Source: Paenisporosarcina sp. FSL H8-0542 (GTDB lineage: Bacteria; Bacillota; Bacilli; Bacillales_A; Planococcaceae). Taken from it: 64,000 nucleotides of DNA. The stretch lies in NCBI RefSeq assembly GCF_038632915.1, contig NZ_CP152050.1, positions 423,501-487,500 on the forward strand, in the 5' to 3' direction. Position numbers and translations under genes: made by a program. Below, piece after piece: positions 1 through 8,846 of this stretch. Positions within the stretch are counted from its first letter, which is position 1, and every line of letters begins with the position of its first letter. The notes under the pieces were generated by a model, which did no database searches, was not told the origin of the DNA, and saw only the letters and a program-made list of their open reading frames with translations.

Positions 1-2
1 GA

Positions 3-221
3 CAGGAAGGTTTTACTAGATATGCTAGCGGGGATCAGGTGTATAGCATTCAAATTATTTTTAAAGCATCCTGTTTTTCAGGAAATCTAATTCAAAAAAG
101 CGATGAAACACGTGCCCATGCCTTTTTTGATAAACAAAATTTGCCTGCCAATTTAAATTCTCACCAATCCCGATTCATTATGGATTGGGTTCAACAAATG
201 CCTTTACCTATCATTAAATAA
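3..221 (+). CDS. NUDIX hydrolase, C-terminal end (gene cut by window edge)
   Basis: The reading frame is open from the first bases of the window to a TAA at 219-221, so the start lies upstream of the window. The visible 72 residues have a beta strand rich in Ile/Phe (YSIQIIFKA), a Gly-x-Leu turn, an acidic stretch leading to a 'FFD...LP' segment, and a short C-terminal helix. That is the usual tail of NUDIX nucleotide-diphosphate hydrolases after the catalytic helix. The NUDIX box itself is outside the window, so the family call rests on the tail only and the substrate cannot be named. An internal GTG at 39 is not a convincing start, since the protein continues upstream of it. Confidence 0.6.
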   Translation, partial: QEGFTRYASGDQVYSIQIIFKASCFSGNLIQKSDETRAHAFFDKQNLPANLNSHQSRFIMDWVQQMPLPIIK

Positions 222-259
222 GCCAAAACACATTAAACGTGTTTTGGCTTTTCTTTTTG
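222..259 (+). terminator. Rho-independent terminator after the NUDIX gene
   Basis: A 10-bp perfect stem (222-231 pairs with 239-248, loop of 7) is followed by a T-rich run. Its A-rich 5' flank means it could also stop transcription coming from the decayed minus-strand gene next to it. Confidence 0.85.
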
Positions 260-765
260 AATACCCATTCCCGTTGAATAACAAAAACCGACCAATAACA
301 ACACGCTATCCACAATGACCTTGATGATCATTTCACCTCTTCATGTTAAGAAAAAGAGACCGTGAACCATACCGGCAAATAGTGCCATGATGAGTCCGGC
401 AAGAATCATCTACTTTAGAAACGACTTTTCGTCGCCTTCTTCAAACACTTTCTTTCGGTTGATTGAGTAGTTGAAACTAGCTGAAATGACCCTTGCTATA
501 ATGGTGGCCAGAAAAATATACATTTGGGGTGCATCATCTCTCCATGTCCAGATAAATAAAGCAAATAACCCCATATCTAAGCCAAAGGAAGCGGTAAATT
601 TCAGAAACACTTTATAAATCTGCAGGGAGGATCGAATAGGTTGAAAATGCGAAGATTTATTGCCGTTTAAATATACAGTATCAATTTCCACTTCATGAAT
701 CGTCAAGCCTGCCTTTTTTGATTCAGCTAGCATATCCCGAATTTTTTCTCATTCATGCAAAATGG
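250..765 (-). pseudogene. Decayed glycosyltransferase family 2 / GtrA fusion (C-terminal remnant)
   Basis: The longest intact piece (733 to 410) begins with the typical end of a dolichol-phosphate-mannose-synthase-like GT2 domain (AGLTIHEVEIDTVYL...NKSSHF.PI) and runs straight into a GtrA membrane domain (SFGLDMGLFALFIW..., then SASFNYSINRKKVF). It stops at a TAG at 410-412, but the same frame continues at once with another membrane-like stretch (MILAGLIMALFAGM), so this is probably a nonsense mutation at a Tyr/Phe codon. Farther on, KVIVDSVLLLV and then, in another frame, VIQREWVFKKK recreate the GtrA C-terminus, which requires frameshifts. Upstream of 733 the frame meets a TGA and the GT2 catalytic core is missing. 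Intact relatives glycosylate or flip undecaprenyl-linked sugars at the membrane. Not a functional gene. Confidence 0.75.
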
Positions 766-841
766 AAGGAAACTAGATGACTTTGTCGAATTTAAACAGT
801 AAGTCTATTCAGTAGTAGGGAGAAGTATTTCTTATGTCATT

Positions 842-1096
842 TCAGGATTCGATGATGTACAAAGTGAGAATCAATAATGAAATGATGAGTGTATTCATCA
901 AATAGTATGTATTTCGGGAAATTTGTCTGTCGAAAAATGTAGAGCGGTCGACAAGTTTATAACTTAAAACCATGATACCGATCAGAATGATCACTGACAC
1001 AAAAATAGGCATATCGTAAATTTTTTAATCGATAAATCGCACAAAAATAAGTGAAGCAGTCATAATTACTCCATAAGCAACGCGTTTTAATTCCAT
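842..1096 (-). pseudogene. Small membrane protein gene interrupted by an in-frame TAA
   Basis: A good ribosome binding site (AAAGGAG, about 1103-1109 on the minus strand) precedes ATG at 1096. The frame encodes a short hydrophobic helix, meets TAA at 1025-1027, then continues in the same frame through two strong transmembrane helices joined by a short charged loop (KLVDRSTFFDRQ) to TGA at 842-844. Read through, it would be an 84-residue protein with about three helices. The part after the stop could start at ATG 1012 (56 residues), but that ATG has no clear ribosome binding site. It lies directly upstream of, and on the same strand as, the decayed GT2/GtrA gene, so the two may have been one operon. 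I do not recognise the family. Confidence 0.5.
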
Positions 1097-1204
1097 GGAT
1101 TAACTCCTTTACTTTTTTATCAAGTATAGCAAATAGCTAAAAAGATAGATAAGAACTGCAGAGTAGGGAGTTGCATGAAAAATAACCAGTAAGGGGGAGT
1201 TAAC

Positions 1205-2203
1205 ATGATTCAATTTGTAGGACTAGACGAACAGTATTACCCGGCAATGGCTTCGCTATTGTCAAAACGACACCAAGTAGAACGAATTCGATATTCATTC
1301 CTCCCAAAACGTTTTGAGGAGGCAGCGGAAACTGAGAACCTGCTTCGTGAAATTGCCAAAAACCCTTTCGTTAATGGTATTGTGGCTCTCCGTGATCAGC
1401 AAGTAATTGGGTATATGCTGTATGAATTCAAGGAAGATGCAAAAAAAGGCCGCCACATTATTATTGATTATCCATGCTTGGCCATTTCAGAAGATGCACA
1501 TCCACGTTTGATACGTCTATTGTATGCAGAGGCAGGTGCGGAATGGATTGCCGGGGGATATTTCCAACATATCATTTACGTTCCGATTGGCTACGATCGC
1601 TTAGTTTATGAATGGCTGGAGCAAGGTTTCCGTTTTGAACAAAAATATGCAATGCTCGACATAAAAAACTATGAACCGAAAGCAAAACATACAGATACTA
1701 GCGCAATTAACATACGCCGATTGGCAGAAAACGACACGGAAATGCTTAAAAGTATGTCGCGTTGGAACAGCATTCATCAAGCTTCCGCGCCATCATGGAA
1801 TCCGATTACAAAAGAATCACTCCAGGATGTGAAAAGTGGCTATGCAGCTCTCGCAAAAGATGCAGAGGCAATTGTCATGATTGGTGAACAGGAAGGAATT
1901 CCAGTTGGTTTCCATGTTTACTACGAAGCGGATACTTCATCCAATATGTATACACCTAATCAAACAGTGGATCTTCCGGCGGCTTCTACCAACCCGCAGT
2001 ACCGGGGACGCGGAGTAGGGAAAGCCCTTGCAGATGCGAGTCATGCTCAGTTAAAAGAAATGGGTTATGATTATGCATTGGCTGACTGGCATACGCCCAA
2101 TCACTTGGCATCCTATTTCTGGCCGAAACTCGGGTACCAGCCGTTTATGATTCGCATGGTTCGAACAGTCGATAACCGGATTGCCTGGGCGCATGGCAAA
2201 TAA
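1205..2203 (+). CDS. GNAT-family N-acetyltransferase (two-domain)
   Basis: A 332-residue protein. The C-terminal half carries the acetyl-CoA-binding signature of GNAT enzymes, RGRGVG at residues 267-272, followed by a helix and the 'N..A..FW.KLGY' segment (about 300-312) that closes the fold. The N-terminal 150 residues have a second, degenerate GNAT-like layout, with 'IVALRDQQVIGYML' as the central strand. It therefore probably belongs to the tandem-GNAT group; the acceptor is unknown. ATG 1205 follows AAGGGGGAG. The next gene overlaps its end, suggesting translational coupling. Confidence 0.85.
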   Translation: MIQFVGLDEQYYPAMASLLSKRHQVERIRYSFLPKRFEEAAETENLLREIAKNPFVNGIVALRDQQVIGYMLYEFKEDAKKGRHIIIDYPCLAISEDAHPRLIRLLYAEAGAEWIAGGYFQHIIYVPIGYDRLVYEWLEQGFRFEQKYAMLDIKNYEPKAKHTDTSAINIRRLAENDTEMLKSMSRWNSIHQASAPSWNPITKESLQDVKSGYAALAKDAEAIVMIGEQEGIPVGFHVYYEADTSSNMYTPNQTVDLPAASTNPQYRGRGVGKALADASHAQLKEMGYDYALADWHTPNHLASYFWPKLGYQPFMIRMVRTVDNRIAWAHGK

Positions 2204-2684
2204 AATACGTATTGTTGGATCAGTTGGCAGCGGAAAAACGACACTTGCAAGGAAGCTGGCTGTGCAAAAAGGAATTGAGATGCATTCATTGGATGATGTG
2301 GTATGGTCGAGATGTGCTGGAGGAGATATTCGCAATTCTGAGGAAAAACGGGATTCCCAATTAGCTGATATCATTAGCCAGCCAACCTGGATTATCGAAG
2401 GTACACACCTTGGTTGGTCAATGAAGACATTCGAGGAAGCGGACCAAATTATTTTCCTGCATCCTCGTCTTTCTGTGCGTCTGTATCGGATTTCACGGAG
2501 GTTCTACAAACAAAAAAGAGGCACTGAAAATGCTAGTTATACACCTACTTGGAGAATGTATGGTCGTATGTTCAAGTGGACGTATCACTATGAAACCATC
2601 TTTAAAAAACAAGTTCGAGGAATCATAAACAACGCCCCTGAAAAGGCAGTGGAGATTCGCGATGGAAGAGAGTTAGGAGTTTAA
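2193..2684 (+). CDS. P-loop nucleotide kinase-like protein (FlaR / adenylate-kinase-like)
   Basis: A 163-residue soluble protein with a Walker A loop GSVGSGKT at residues 9-16, then the '..H.LDDVVW' segment typical of small kinases annotated as 'DNA topology modulation protein FlaR' or AAA_17/18, and 'WIIEGTHLGW' and 'IIFLHP' as the later core strands. I chose ATG 2193 rather than 2181 because it puts the P-loop at the usual distance from the N-terminus. It overlaps the end of the GNAT gene by 11 bases. The substrate is unknown. A paralogue lies at 27161-27709. Confidence 0.75.
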   Translation: MANKIRIVGSVGSGKTTLARKLAVQKGIEMHSLDDVVWSRCAGGDIRNSEEKRDSQLADIISQPTWIIEGTHLGWSMKTFEEADQIIFLHPRLSVRLYRISRRFYKQKRGTENASYTPTWRMYGRMFKWTYHYETIFKKQVRGIINNAPEKAVEIRDGRELGV

Positions 2685-2687
2685 ACA

Positions 2688-3341
2688 ATGGAAAACAAAC
2701 CGTTTGTTGCATCATGGAGTGGCGGCAAGGATTCAGCTATGGCCTATTACCGCGCAATCCAATCAGGGATGATCCCCAAGAGATTACTGACCATGTTTCA
2801 GGAAGATGAAGAAATCTCGAAGTCACATGCTCTGCCATTAAAGGTAATAAAGGCTCAGGCAGATCGCCTGAACGTGCCATTAATGATTCGTGGCGCAGGA
2901 TGGGAAGACTATGAAATGAAGTTTATCGATGCCATGGACGAGTGTCGCTCAGTGAGCATTACTCACGGCGTCTTTGGTGATATCGATCTTGAAGGACATT
3001 TGGAATGGGTACAAAAAACATGTGCAAAATCAGATATCATTCCTATTCATCCATTATGGCAAGAACAGAGACGTTCGATACTGGAGGAACTTTTGGAGGT
3101 TGGATTTGAAGCGGTTATTGTCGTAATAAACACAAAGATGATGCCAAGGGACTACATTGGCCGCACATTCACGAGAGAGCTGATGGATGAATTAGAAGCA
3201 CTGGGAATCGATTCGTGTGGAGAAAACGGGGAGTTCCATACGGTCGTCATTGATGGTCCGATTTTTTCATCACGTGTACCAGTTAAGTTTGGCGAAGTAA
3301 GAGAAAACGAAGGATATGTTTTCTTGAGTGTTGAATTGTAG
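2688..3341 (+). CDS. Dph6-like PP-loop ATPase (diphthine-ammonia ligase family)
   Basis: A 217-residue protein with the ATP-pyrophosphatase PP-loop SWSGGKDS at residues 9-16. Family hallmarks follow: the 'GVFGDIDLEGH' segment, 'HPLW..' near the middle and 'CGENGEFHT' near residue 190. In eukaryotes and archaea this family amidates diphthine on elongation factor 2. Bacteria lack diphthamide, so the bacterial homologues must do something else, possibly another ATP-dependent amidation. It begins 3 bases after the kinase-like gene, so the three genes 1205-3341 probably form one operon. Confidence 0.85.
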   Translation: MENKPFVASWSGGKDSAMAYYRAIQSGMIPKRLLTMFQEDEEISKSHALPLKVIKAQADRLNVPLMIRGAGWEDYEMKFIDAMDECRSVSITHGVFGDIDLEGHLEWVQKTCAKSDIIPIHPLWQEQRRSILEELLEVGFEAVIVVINTKMMPRDYIGRTFTRELMDELEALGIDSCGENGEFHTVVIDGPIFSSRVPVKFGEVRENEGYVFLSVEL

Positions 3342-3432
3342 TATTGTGCAAAGGTTAATTTATTGGTAATTTTATACATCATCTGATTTCCTTGTTATAA
3401 TGTTAAGTACTAACTTTCAATGGGGGATGACC

Positions 3433-3885
3433 ATGAAAAAATACTATGTAGCCATATTAATTTGTATATTTTTCATTTCAGGTTGTCAGCAAAATCAGGT
3501 GACTCCCAAAATCACTTATGTAAGTGGTTCTGTTCAGGAAGATTATCAACCTTCACCAGAGGATATTGTCAATAAACATGGAGACATTACAAATCTAGAG
3601 ACGTTCCAAACCTTTAAGGACAATATCGATCATGGGGAAAGTGACGAAATTCGAATTATCACTTATACCGAAGAAGGTGACCCAATGATTCATGAACTAC
3701 TTTACGACGGAAAGTTAATCCATTCAACAGAGGATACGACAAGGGATCATTTCGGATCGGGGAGTATTAACAGCATAAGTTGCGAATCATTAGAAGCGAA
3801 AGATAAAGCTGAAAGAACAGATTATTATTTAAGTGACTGTACAAATCAATCTAACGGACCATTAGTTCTGGTTATTTGGAAATAA
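3433..3885 (+). CDS. DUF4362 lipoprotein
   Basis: A 150-residue predicted lipoprotein. From ATG 3433 it starts MKK, has a hydrophobic signal sequence and a lipobox ISGC with the lipidated Cys at residue 18. The mature part contains 'PSPEDIVNKHGDITNLE' and 'ITYTEEGDPMIHELLYDG', which I recognise as DUF4362, a Bacillales family of unknown function. ATG 3433 is preferred over the longer 3400 start because GGGGGA lies about 6 bases upstream and the longer version would spoil the signal peptide. Two Cys in the C-terminal third may pair. It ends at a terminator. Confidence 0.8.
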   Translation: MKKYYVAILICIFFISGCQQNQVTPKITYVSGSVQEDYQPSPEDIVNKHGDITNLETFQTFKDNIDHGESDEIRIITYTEEGDPMIHELLYDGKLIHSTEDTTRDHFGSGSINSISCESLEAKDKAERTDYYLSDCTNQSNGPLVLVIWK

Positions 3886-3890
3886 AGAAA

Positions 3891-3923
3891 AAGGCATTGT
3901 CTTTTAAAACAATGCCTTTTTGT
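3891..3923 (+). terminator. Terminator, probably bidirectional, between convergent genes
   Basis: AAGGCATTGT (3891-3900) pairs with ACAATGCCTT (3909-3918), flanked by A-rich and T-rich runs. It can serve both the lipoprotein gene and the methyltransferase gene that ends at 3932 on the other strand. Confidence 0.85.
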
Positions 3924-3931
3924 ATATCGAT

Positions 3932-5092
3932 TTATAGATAATCTTTCAGTTCATTCTCAAGAAATGGTTTTGCTTGCAGGAAATCTACAAATGCACGGTA
4001 TTTTTTCTGTTCCTCTGTTGTCGATTTATTTCCATTGAAATAAGCTCGAATCAGAATGTTTTTTGGTGTATTTTCCATATCGATAAATTCGAGTAATTGC
4101 GCATCGTAGCCGACAAGTTTCAGCAACTCCGCCCGAATCGAATCAGTAGCTAGAGCGGCAAACCGTTCTTTCACAAGTCCATGCTGAAGCATAACTTCTA
4201 GAGCGGGGCTGTTCAGTTGAGTGTTCAGCTCATGCTGACAACATGGCACACTCAGAATCACTTTTGCCCCCCATTTTACAGCACGGGCAAGCGCCATATC
4301 CGTTGCAACATCACAAGCATGAAGTGTTACGACCATATCCACCGATGTTTCCTCATTATAGTCATTGATATCCCCAACCAGGAATTCAAGGTGATCATAG
4401 TTCAAATCATCCGCGATTTGCTGACAATCTTCAATTACTTCCTTTTTCAAATCCAGACCGGTAACACGAATGTCGAGACCTTTTTCAATTCTTAAATAGT
4501 GATACAGAGCAAAAGTTAAATAGGATTTCCCGGACCCAAAATCTAAAATTCGTACCGGTCGATCTTTCGGAAGGTAGTCCAGTGCATCGTCGATAAATTC
4601 GACAAAACGATTGATTTGTCGGAACTTATCATGCTTTTGCTTTTTGACTTTGCCATCAGGTGTCTGAACACCTAGACGTACCAGAAACGGGTAGGATGTA
4701 TCTTCGTCCAGTAAATAATTTTTCTTTCGGTTATGAGAAAGGTTGACCACTTTTTTCGAAGCAATCTGTTCCGACTTCCACAATACTTTAAACTTTTTGG
4801 AAAGCTGAATATGCACTTTTTCTTCCTGAAAATCAGCTTGCACTTGTCTGTATTGCTGGAGTAAGGCATGCAACTTTTCATTTGCTGCATCAAGTTCTAG
4901 GTTTTCATGCTTTAGTACACGTTCATACTGGTATTCAAACTGAATATGATAAATGCCCTTTAATTCAAGTGGCTTTAGCTTCACTCGTTTTACTTCTTCG
5001 GATTTGGCACGGGGTTGGCTAATCGTCGCAGCAATCAGCTGTTTTTGATGAATCAAATCACTTAATTGATCGAGCATTTGTTGATATTCCAT
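3932..5092 (-). CDS. Class I SAM-dependent methyltransferase (Methyltransf_32 type)
   Basis: A 386-residue protein. The N-terminal 150 residues are a charged, partly helical region. SAM-binding motif I is ILDFGSGKS at residues 182-190, followed by an acidic motif II (TGLDLKKE, about 211), 'VGDINDY' and 'LHACDVATD' (about 257-265). 'SVPCCQHEL' near 281-289 matches the Cys-Cys motif of the Methyltransf_32 family, often annotated as rRNA or tRNA methyltransferase-like. The substrate is unknown. It is transcribed alone and ends at the shared terminator. Confidence 0.8.
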   Translation of the reverse strand: MEYQQMLDQLSDLIHQKQLIAATISQPRAKSEEVKRVKLKPLELKGIYHIQFEYQYERVLKHENLELDAANEKLHALLQQYRQVQADFQEEKVHIQLSKKFKVLWKSEQIASKKVVNLSHNRKKNYLLDEDTSYPFLVRLGVQTPDGKVKKQKHDKFRQINRFVEFIDDALDYLPKDRPVRILDFGSGKSYLTFALYHYLRIEKGLDIRVTGLDLKKEVIEDCQQIADDLNYDHLEFLVGDINDYNEETSVDMVVTLHACDVATDMALARAVKWGAKVILSVPCCQHELNTQLNSPALEVMLQHGLVKERFAALATDSIRAELLKLVGYDAQLLEFIDMENTPKNILIRAYFNGNKSTTEEQKKYRAFVDFLQAKPFLENELKDYL

Positions 5093-5257
5093 ACAGACCG
5101 CCTTCTCTTCATGTTTATTAACGATAGTTTATCACATTCGTCAGGATTACTTTTCTTCCAGTCGGGAAAAGGGGGAGATAATTGAGTGAACTCTTCATTG
5201 TGATGATGAATGGCCGAAATTCCAAATCGAATGGACAAAAACCAAAAATCCGCAAAA

Positions 5258-5303
5258 AGGAAAGCCTCTCCCAATCCACTTGAAGTGAACAGGAGGGGCT
5301 TCA
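5258..5303 (-). terminator. Terminator of the histidine phosphatase gene
   Basis: On the minus strand GAAGCCCCTCC pairs imperfectly with GGGAGAGGCTTTC across a loop of about 20 bases, followed by a T-rich run (TTTCCTTTTT). It lies just after the gene's stop codon. Confidence 0.6.
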
Positions 5304-5834
5304 TCAATCTTTCCATAATTGCTTAATGCTACTCTTATTATTATCAATGATAAGAGTATATACATCTGGATTACGAAGTGATTTCCACTCCTCAAAACCA
5401 ATGGAATCATCAAAGTGTTTCAAAATGAGACTCATTAAATTACCGTGTGTAACGAGTACGGTATTGTTTTGTGCCTCTTCAATGACTTCAATAGCGCGAG
5501 CGGTCGCCTCTCGACTGGATTCGCCACCCACCAGCTTCAAATCGAGGTCAAGAAATGTCTTCTCTAAAAGCTCGAGCCAATTAGGTAAATCAGACGTGCT
5601 TAACGTGCGTTCTGCCAAGCGAGCATCAATAGTAAGCGGTAGATCTTTTGCTTTGGCTGTCGGTTCAATTGAATGTTGAGCCCTTATAAATGGACTTGAA
5701 ATGATATTTTCAATCGAAATTCCACTAAAAAATGCAGCCAACTTTTGAGCTTGTTCAAATCCTGTATCAGATAATTGGGCTTCCGCAGCTTGTCCGGTTG
5801 CAGAACAATGTCGAACGAGGTATAGCGTCTTCAT
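5304..5834 (-). CDS. Histidine phosphatase family protein (phosphoglycerate-mutase-like)
   Basis: A 176-residue protein beginning MKTLYLVRHC, with the catalytic R-H pair at residues 8-9. The second catalytic His sits in VTHGNL, and the branch-acid region is '..PFIRAQHSIEPTA'. This is the two-histidine phosphatase fold (RHG-like, here R-H-C). Phosphatase specificity cannot be read from the sequence. ATG 5834 was chosen because AAGGGG lies about 8 bases upstream; the 5858 start would add residues before the core strand. Confidence 0.85.
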   Translation of the reverse strand: MKTLYLVRHCSATGQAAEAQLSDTGFEQAQKLAAFFSGISIENIISSPFIRAQHSIEPTAKAKDLPLTIDARLAERTLSTSDLPNWLELLEKTFLDLDLKLVGGESSREATARAIEVIEEAQNNTVLVTHGNLMSLILKHFDDSIGFEEWKSLRNPDVYTLIIDNNKSSIKQLWKD

Positions 5835-5872
5835 TTCGTGAACACCCCTTTTAATCATTTGTAAAATTATAC

Positions 5873-5904
5873 AATAAAACCCCGAAGCAAAGAGCTTCGA
5901 GGTT
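5873..5904 (-). terminator. Terminator of the riboflavin operon
   Basis: On the minus strand AACCTCGAAGC pairs with GCTTCGGGGTT (one G-T pair) across a 4-5 base loop, followed by TTTTATTG. It lies just after the ribH stop. Confidence 0.8.
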
Positions 5905-5909
5905 AATGA

Positions 5910-6377
5910 TTAACTTAATTTTTTCATCAAATTTGCCATTTCGATAGCGGCTGTTGCAGATTCCCAACCTTTATTTCCGGCTTTCGTTCCAGCGCGTTCA
6001 ATTGCCTGTTCGATTGTATCTGTCGTTAGAACACCGAAGATGACAGGAATATTGTGTTGATATCCAGCGTTGGCAACTCCTTTAGCTGCTTCGTTGCAAA
6101 CAAAATCGAAGTGTGGGGTAGAGCCACGTATCACAGTACCAAGCGTGATGACGGCATCGTATTTTTTTGAAGCAGCCATTTGTTTTGCGACCAGTGGAAT
6201 TTCAAAAGCACCGGGAACCCAGGCAATCGTCACATTTGCTTCATCCACACCATGACGCTTCAGTGCGTCTTCAGCGCCCCCCAATAGTTTACTCGTAATA
6301 AATTCATTGAAACGTCCAACGACGATGCCAATTTTTAAATCGGACCCAACTAAATATCCTTCTAAATGTGTTGTCAT
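5910..6377 (-). CDS. ribH: 6,7-dimethyl-8-ribityllumazine synthase
   Basis: A 155-residue protein, the normal length. It condenses 5-amino-6-ribitylamino-uracil with 3,4-dihydroxy-2-butanone-4-phosphate to give lumazine, the penultimate step of riboflavin synthesis. It shows [13 protein letters not shown] near the N-terminus (substrate-binding Phe), VPGAFEIP at 54-61, and the catalytic His in TPHFDFVC (His89), and ends with the usual A...MANLMKKL helix. It is the last gene of the operon, 12 bases after ribBA, with AGGAG upstream. Confidence 0.97.
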   Translation of the reverse strand: MTTHLEGYLVGSDLKIGIVVGRFNEFITSKLLGGAEDALKRHGVDEANVTIAWVPGAFEIPLVAKQMAASKKYDAVITLGTVIRGSTPHFDFVCNEAAKGVANAGYQHNIPVIFGVLTTDTIEQAIERAGTKAGNKGWESATAAIEMANLMKKLS

Positions 6378-6389
6378 ATATAAGCTCCT

Positions 6390-7583
6390 CTATAAACTCA
6401 GAAAATGCCCGAGTTTTGATTTTTTGGTTTTCATATAGCCTTCATTGTCTGTATGAGATGGGATCTCGATTGCCACACGCTCGGTTACTTCCAAGCCGTA
6501 TCCATCTATTCCCGAAATTTTTCTAGGATTGTTTGTCATGAGCTTCATTTTACGAACGCCAAGGTCACGTAAAATTTGGGCACCAATTCCATACTCTCTT
6601 AAATCATCTGCAAAACCAAGTTTTTGATTGGCTTCGACAGTATCCAATCCTTCGTCCTGCAGTGCATATGCTTTTAATTTGTTGATTAATCCGATGCCAC
6701 GGCCTTCTTGTCTCATATATAACAATATGCCGGAGCCTGCTGCTTCAATTTGTTTGAGTGAGGCATGGAGCTGTGAACCGCAATCACATTTGCGAGAAGC
6801 GAAGACATCCCCTGTCAAACATTCAGAGTGTACACGGGTCAAAATAGGTGTATCCTCAGAGACCGGGCCTTTTACAAGGGCAATATGCTCTTTACCTGTC
6901 AAAGTTTCGGTATACCCAAACACCTGGAAATCACCGTACTCAGTTGGCAAAATAGTTTCTACTTCACGGGTAATCAGCTTTTCATGCTTTTGTTTGTAAG
7001 CAATCAACTCAGCGATCGTTAAAATGCCGATATTTAATCGTTTTCCTATGATAACTAAGTCATCGAGTCTGGCCATTGTGCCATCTTCATTCATAATTTC
7101 ACAAATCACACCCGCAGGCGCTGACCCTGCAAGCAAGGCTAAATCAACTGCTGCTTCTGTATGTCCGGCACGCTTAAGGACGCCACCTTTTTTCGCAATC
7201 AAGGGAAAGACGTGACCTGGTCGTTTAAAATCGGTTGCAGTCGATTGATTGTTTATCATTTGCAGAATGGTGTGAGAGCGTTCGAATGCGCTGATACCTG
7301 TCGTCGTGTCGATATGATCGACACTGATTGTAAAAGCCGTACTATAAGGGTCTGTATTATGATCCGTCATTAACCCGATATCCAGTTGACGTGCAATTTC
7401 TTCCGCCACTGGTACGCAAATAAGACCTTTGCCTTCAGAAGCCATTAAATTTATGATTTGAGGGGTTGCAAATTCCGCAAGCGCAACAAAGTCTCCTTCA
7501 TTTTCACGATCTTCGTCATCAACGACAATGATGGCTTGTCCTTTGGATAATGCTTCAACTGCTTCTTCTACTGTATAAAACAT
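6390..7583 (-). CDS. ribBA: Bifunctional 3,4-DHBP synthase / GTP cyclohydrolase II
   Basis: A 397-residue fusion of the two enzymes that feed riboflavin synthesis from ribulose-5-phosphate and from GTP. The N-terminal RibB half (about 1-200) has the acidic metal site [10 protein letters not shown] at 22-31 and HTEAAVDL. The C-terminal RibA half has the zinc ligands in [14 protein letters not shown], the catalytic 'RQEGRGIGL', and 'TNNPRK'. The ends are complete. It lies 12 bases after ribE, with AGGAGG before ATG 7583. Confidence 0.97.
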   Translation of the reverse strand: MFYTVEEAVEALSKGQAIIVVDDEDRENEGDFVALAEFATPQIINLMASEGKGLICVPVAEEIARQLDIGLMTDHNTDPYSTAFTISVDHIDTTTGISAFERSHTILQMINNQSTATDFKRPGHVFPLIAKKGGVLKRAGHTEAAVDLALLAGSAPAGVICEIMNEDGTMARLDDLVIIGKRLNIGILTIAELIAYKQKHEKLITREVETILPTEYGDFQVFGYTETLTGKEHIALVKGPVSEDTPILTRVHSECLTGDVFASRKCDCGSQLHASLKQIEAAGSGILLYMRQEGRGIGLINKLKAYALQDEGLDTVEANQKLGFADDLREYGIGAQILRDLGVRKMKLMTNNPRKISGIDGYGLEVTERVAIEIPSHTDNEGYMKTKKSKLGHFLSL

Positions 7584-7595
7584 AAGAAACCTCCT

Positions 7596-8225
7596 TTAAA
7601 ATCCTTTATCCTGTAGCCATTCTTTTGATATGCCAGTTTTAGATGTAAGTATACGTTCGGTATATTTTGCGAGCATGTCACATTCAATATTCACTTTTTC
7701 ACCAATGCCTTTTTCACCAATCAATGAATCATATTGCGTTGTTGGAATTAAGGAAATGGTGATTGAAGTTCGTTCTACATCAAAAATAGTAAGTGAAGTG
7801 CCGTCTATTGCTACAGAGCCTTTTCGCATCATGTATTTCATGAGGCTGGAATCCAATTCAATCTTCTTTGTAATGGCATTGGATTCTTTTTTTATCGAGC
7901 GAATGACACCGATGCCATCCACGTGCCCACTGACAAAATGACCACCAAACCGTCCAACTGCTGACATGGCACGTTCCAGATTGACGCGACCGTTTGACGA
8001 TAAGTTAGCTAAAGTGGTCGAGTTAAAGGTTTCTGGAATAACATCCACAACAAACGTATCATGTGTAAAAGATGAAACCGTCAAACAAACACCATTTACG
8101 GCGATACTATCTCCTCTTTTCACATCTTCTAGTACCACTTTTGCACGAATGGACAATTCGAGCGCATGTGATTTACGTTTGATGGAAGTGACAATGCCAA
8201 TTTCTTCAATGATTCCTGTGAACAA
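7596..8225 (-). CDS. ribE: Riboflavin synthase, alpha subunit
   Basis: A 209-residue protein that dismutates two lumazines to riboflavin. It starts MFTGIIEEIG and has two lumazine-binding repeats of about 95 residues. Each repeat has the 'GDSIAVNGVCLTV' / 'GSVAIDGTSLTI' core and an 'H..GHVDG' or 'ECDMLAKY' segment. The length and start are standard; AGGAGG precedes ATG 8225. It is now the first intact gene behind the FMN riboswitch, because the gene that should precede it (ribD) is degenerate here. Confidence 0.96.
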   Translation of the reverse strand: MFTGIIEEIGIVTSIKRKSHALELSIRAKVVLEDVKRGDSIAVNGVCLTVSSFTHDTFVVDVIPETFNSTTLANLSSNGRVNLERAMSAVGRFGGHFVSGHVDGIGVIRSIKKESNAITKKIELDSSLMKYMMRKGSVAIDGTSLTIFDVERTSITISLIPTTQYDSLIGEKGIGEKVNIECDMLAKYTERILTSKTGISKEWLQDKGF

Positions 8226-8289
8226 GTAATCAACCTCCTACTGAAAAGAGAATTGATGCGAACATCAAAGCCTTATTTGTTATCCATTA

Positions 8290-8795
8290 TTCAATTAGTG
8301 GTACCAATTATATACGCCTGTAGAGACATATTTTGTATAGCTTTTAGTAATAAGGATTAGAATTTTTTCCACCAAGGGGCAGGTAGGTGGTGGGGAAAGG
8401 GATATGATGATGAATCCAATTGACGAAATTCAAAAGCGCTTTTAAACGATCACGCGTCAAAAGAAAGTTCTCGCGTAATTTCGGGGGTCGAAGCTCGTTT
8501 TTAGCAGCAGTTGATTTGAATGTGTCAGATGGATAATTTGTATCGGAATGAAAATATACTCGTGTATGTTGCTTCGCTTCTTGTGTGAATTTTCCTGCAC
8601 ATACTTCAAATTGGGTTGCTTTAAGAAGCTTATCCATAATGATAAGTGCTTTTGGAATTCTAGCCGCATGGAAGTTGGAATCAGTACCTTCTGATCGAGT
8701 GCTCTTCAAGCACGGAATTGATAAGCTGGACTGCATGCGAAGTTTAAACGAATTCAAATGTTGTTTAATGATACAAGCTCCTCCTTTCGAGTTTC
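8290..8795 (-). pseudogene. ribD: Degenerate ribD remnant (reductase domain)
   Basis: Between the FMN riboswitch and ribE, where Bacillales carry ribD, no intact RibD exists. A ribosome binding site (AAAGGAGGAG, about 8776-8785 on the minus strand) is followed by no ATG at a good distance. In one minus frame 'HAVQLINSVLEEHS' resembles the RibD reductase segment 'DAILVGINTVLEDDP'. A few codons later another frame gives 'IPKALIIMDKLLKATQFEV' (compare 'NPIRIILDTKLRTP'), then 'SDTNYPSDTFKS', 'RDRLKALL' and 'PLGGKNSNPYY' (compare 'APKLIGGK'). The deaminase domain is absent. So the pieces are in RibD order but in different frames and with deletions. The match is by eye only. Confidence 0.5.
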
Positions 8796-8846
8796 AAAAT
8801 CGAAAAGAAGCGACGCGCGAGCATGACAAATAAACCTCTCTATACT

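Noticed and set aside
6628-6999. 123-codon frame antisense to ribBA
   Set aside because: Opposite strongly conserved ribBA sequence with no independent start signal.
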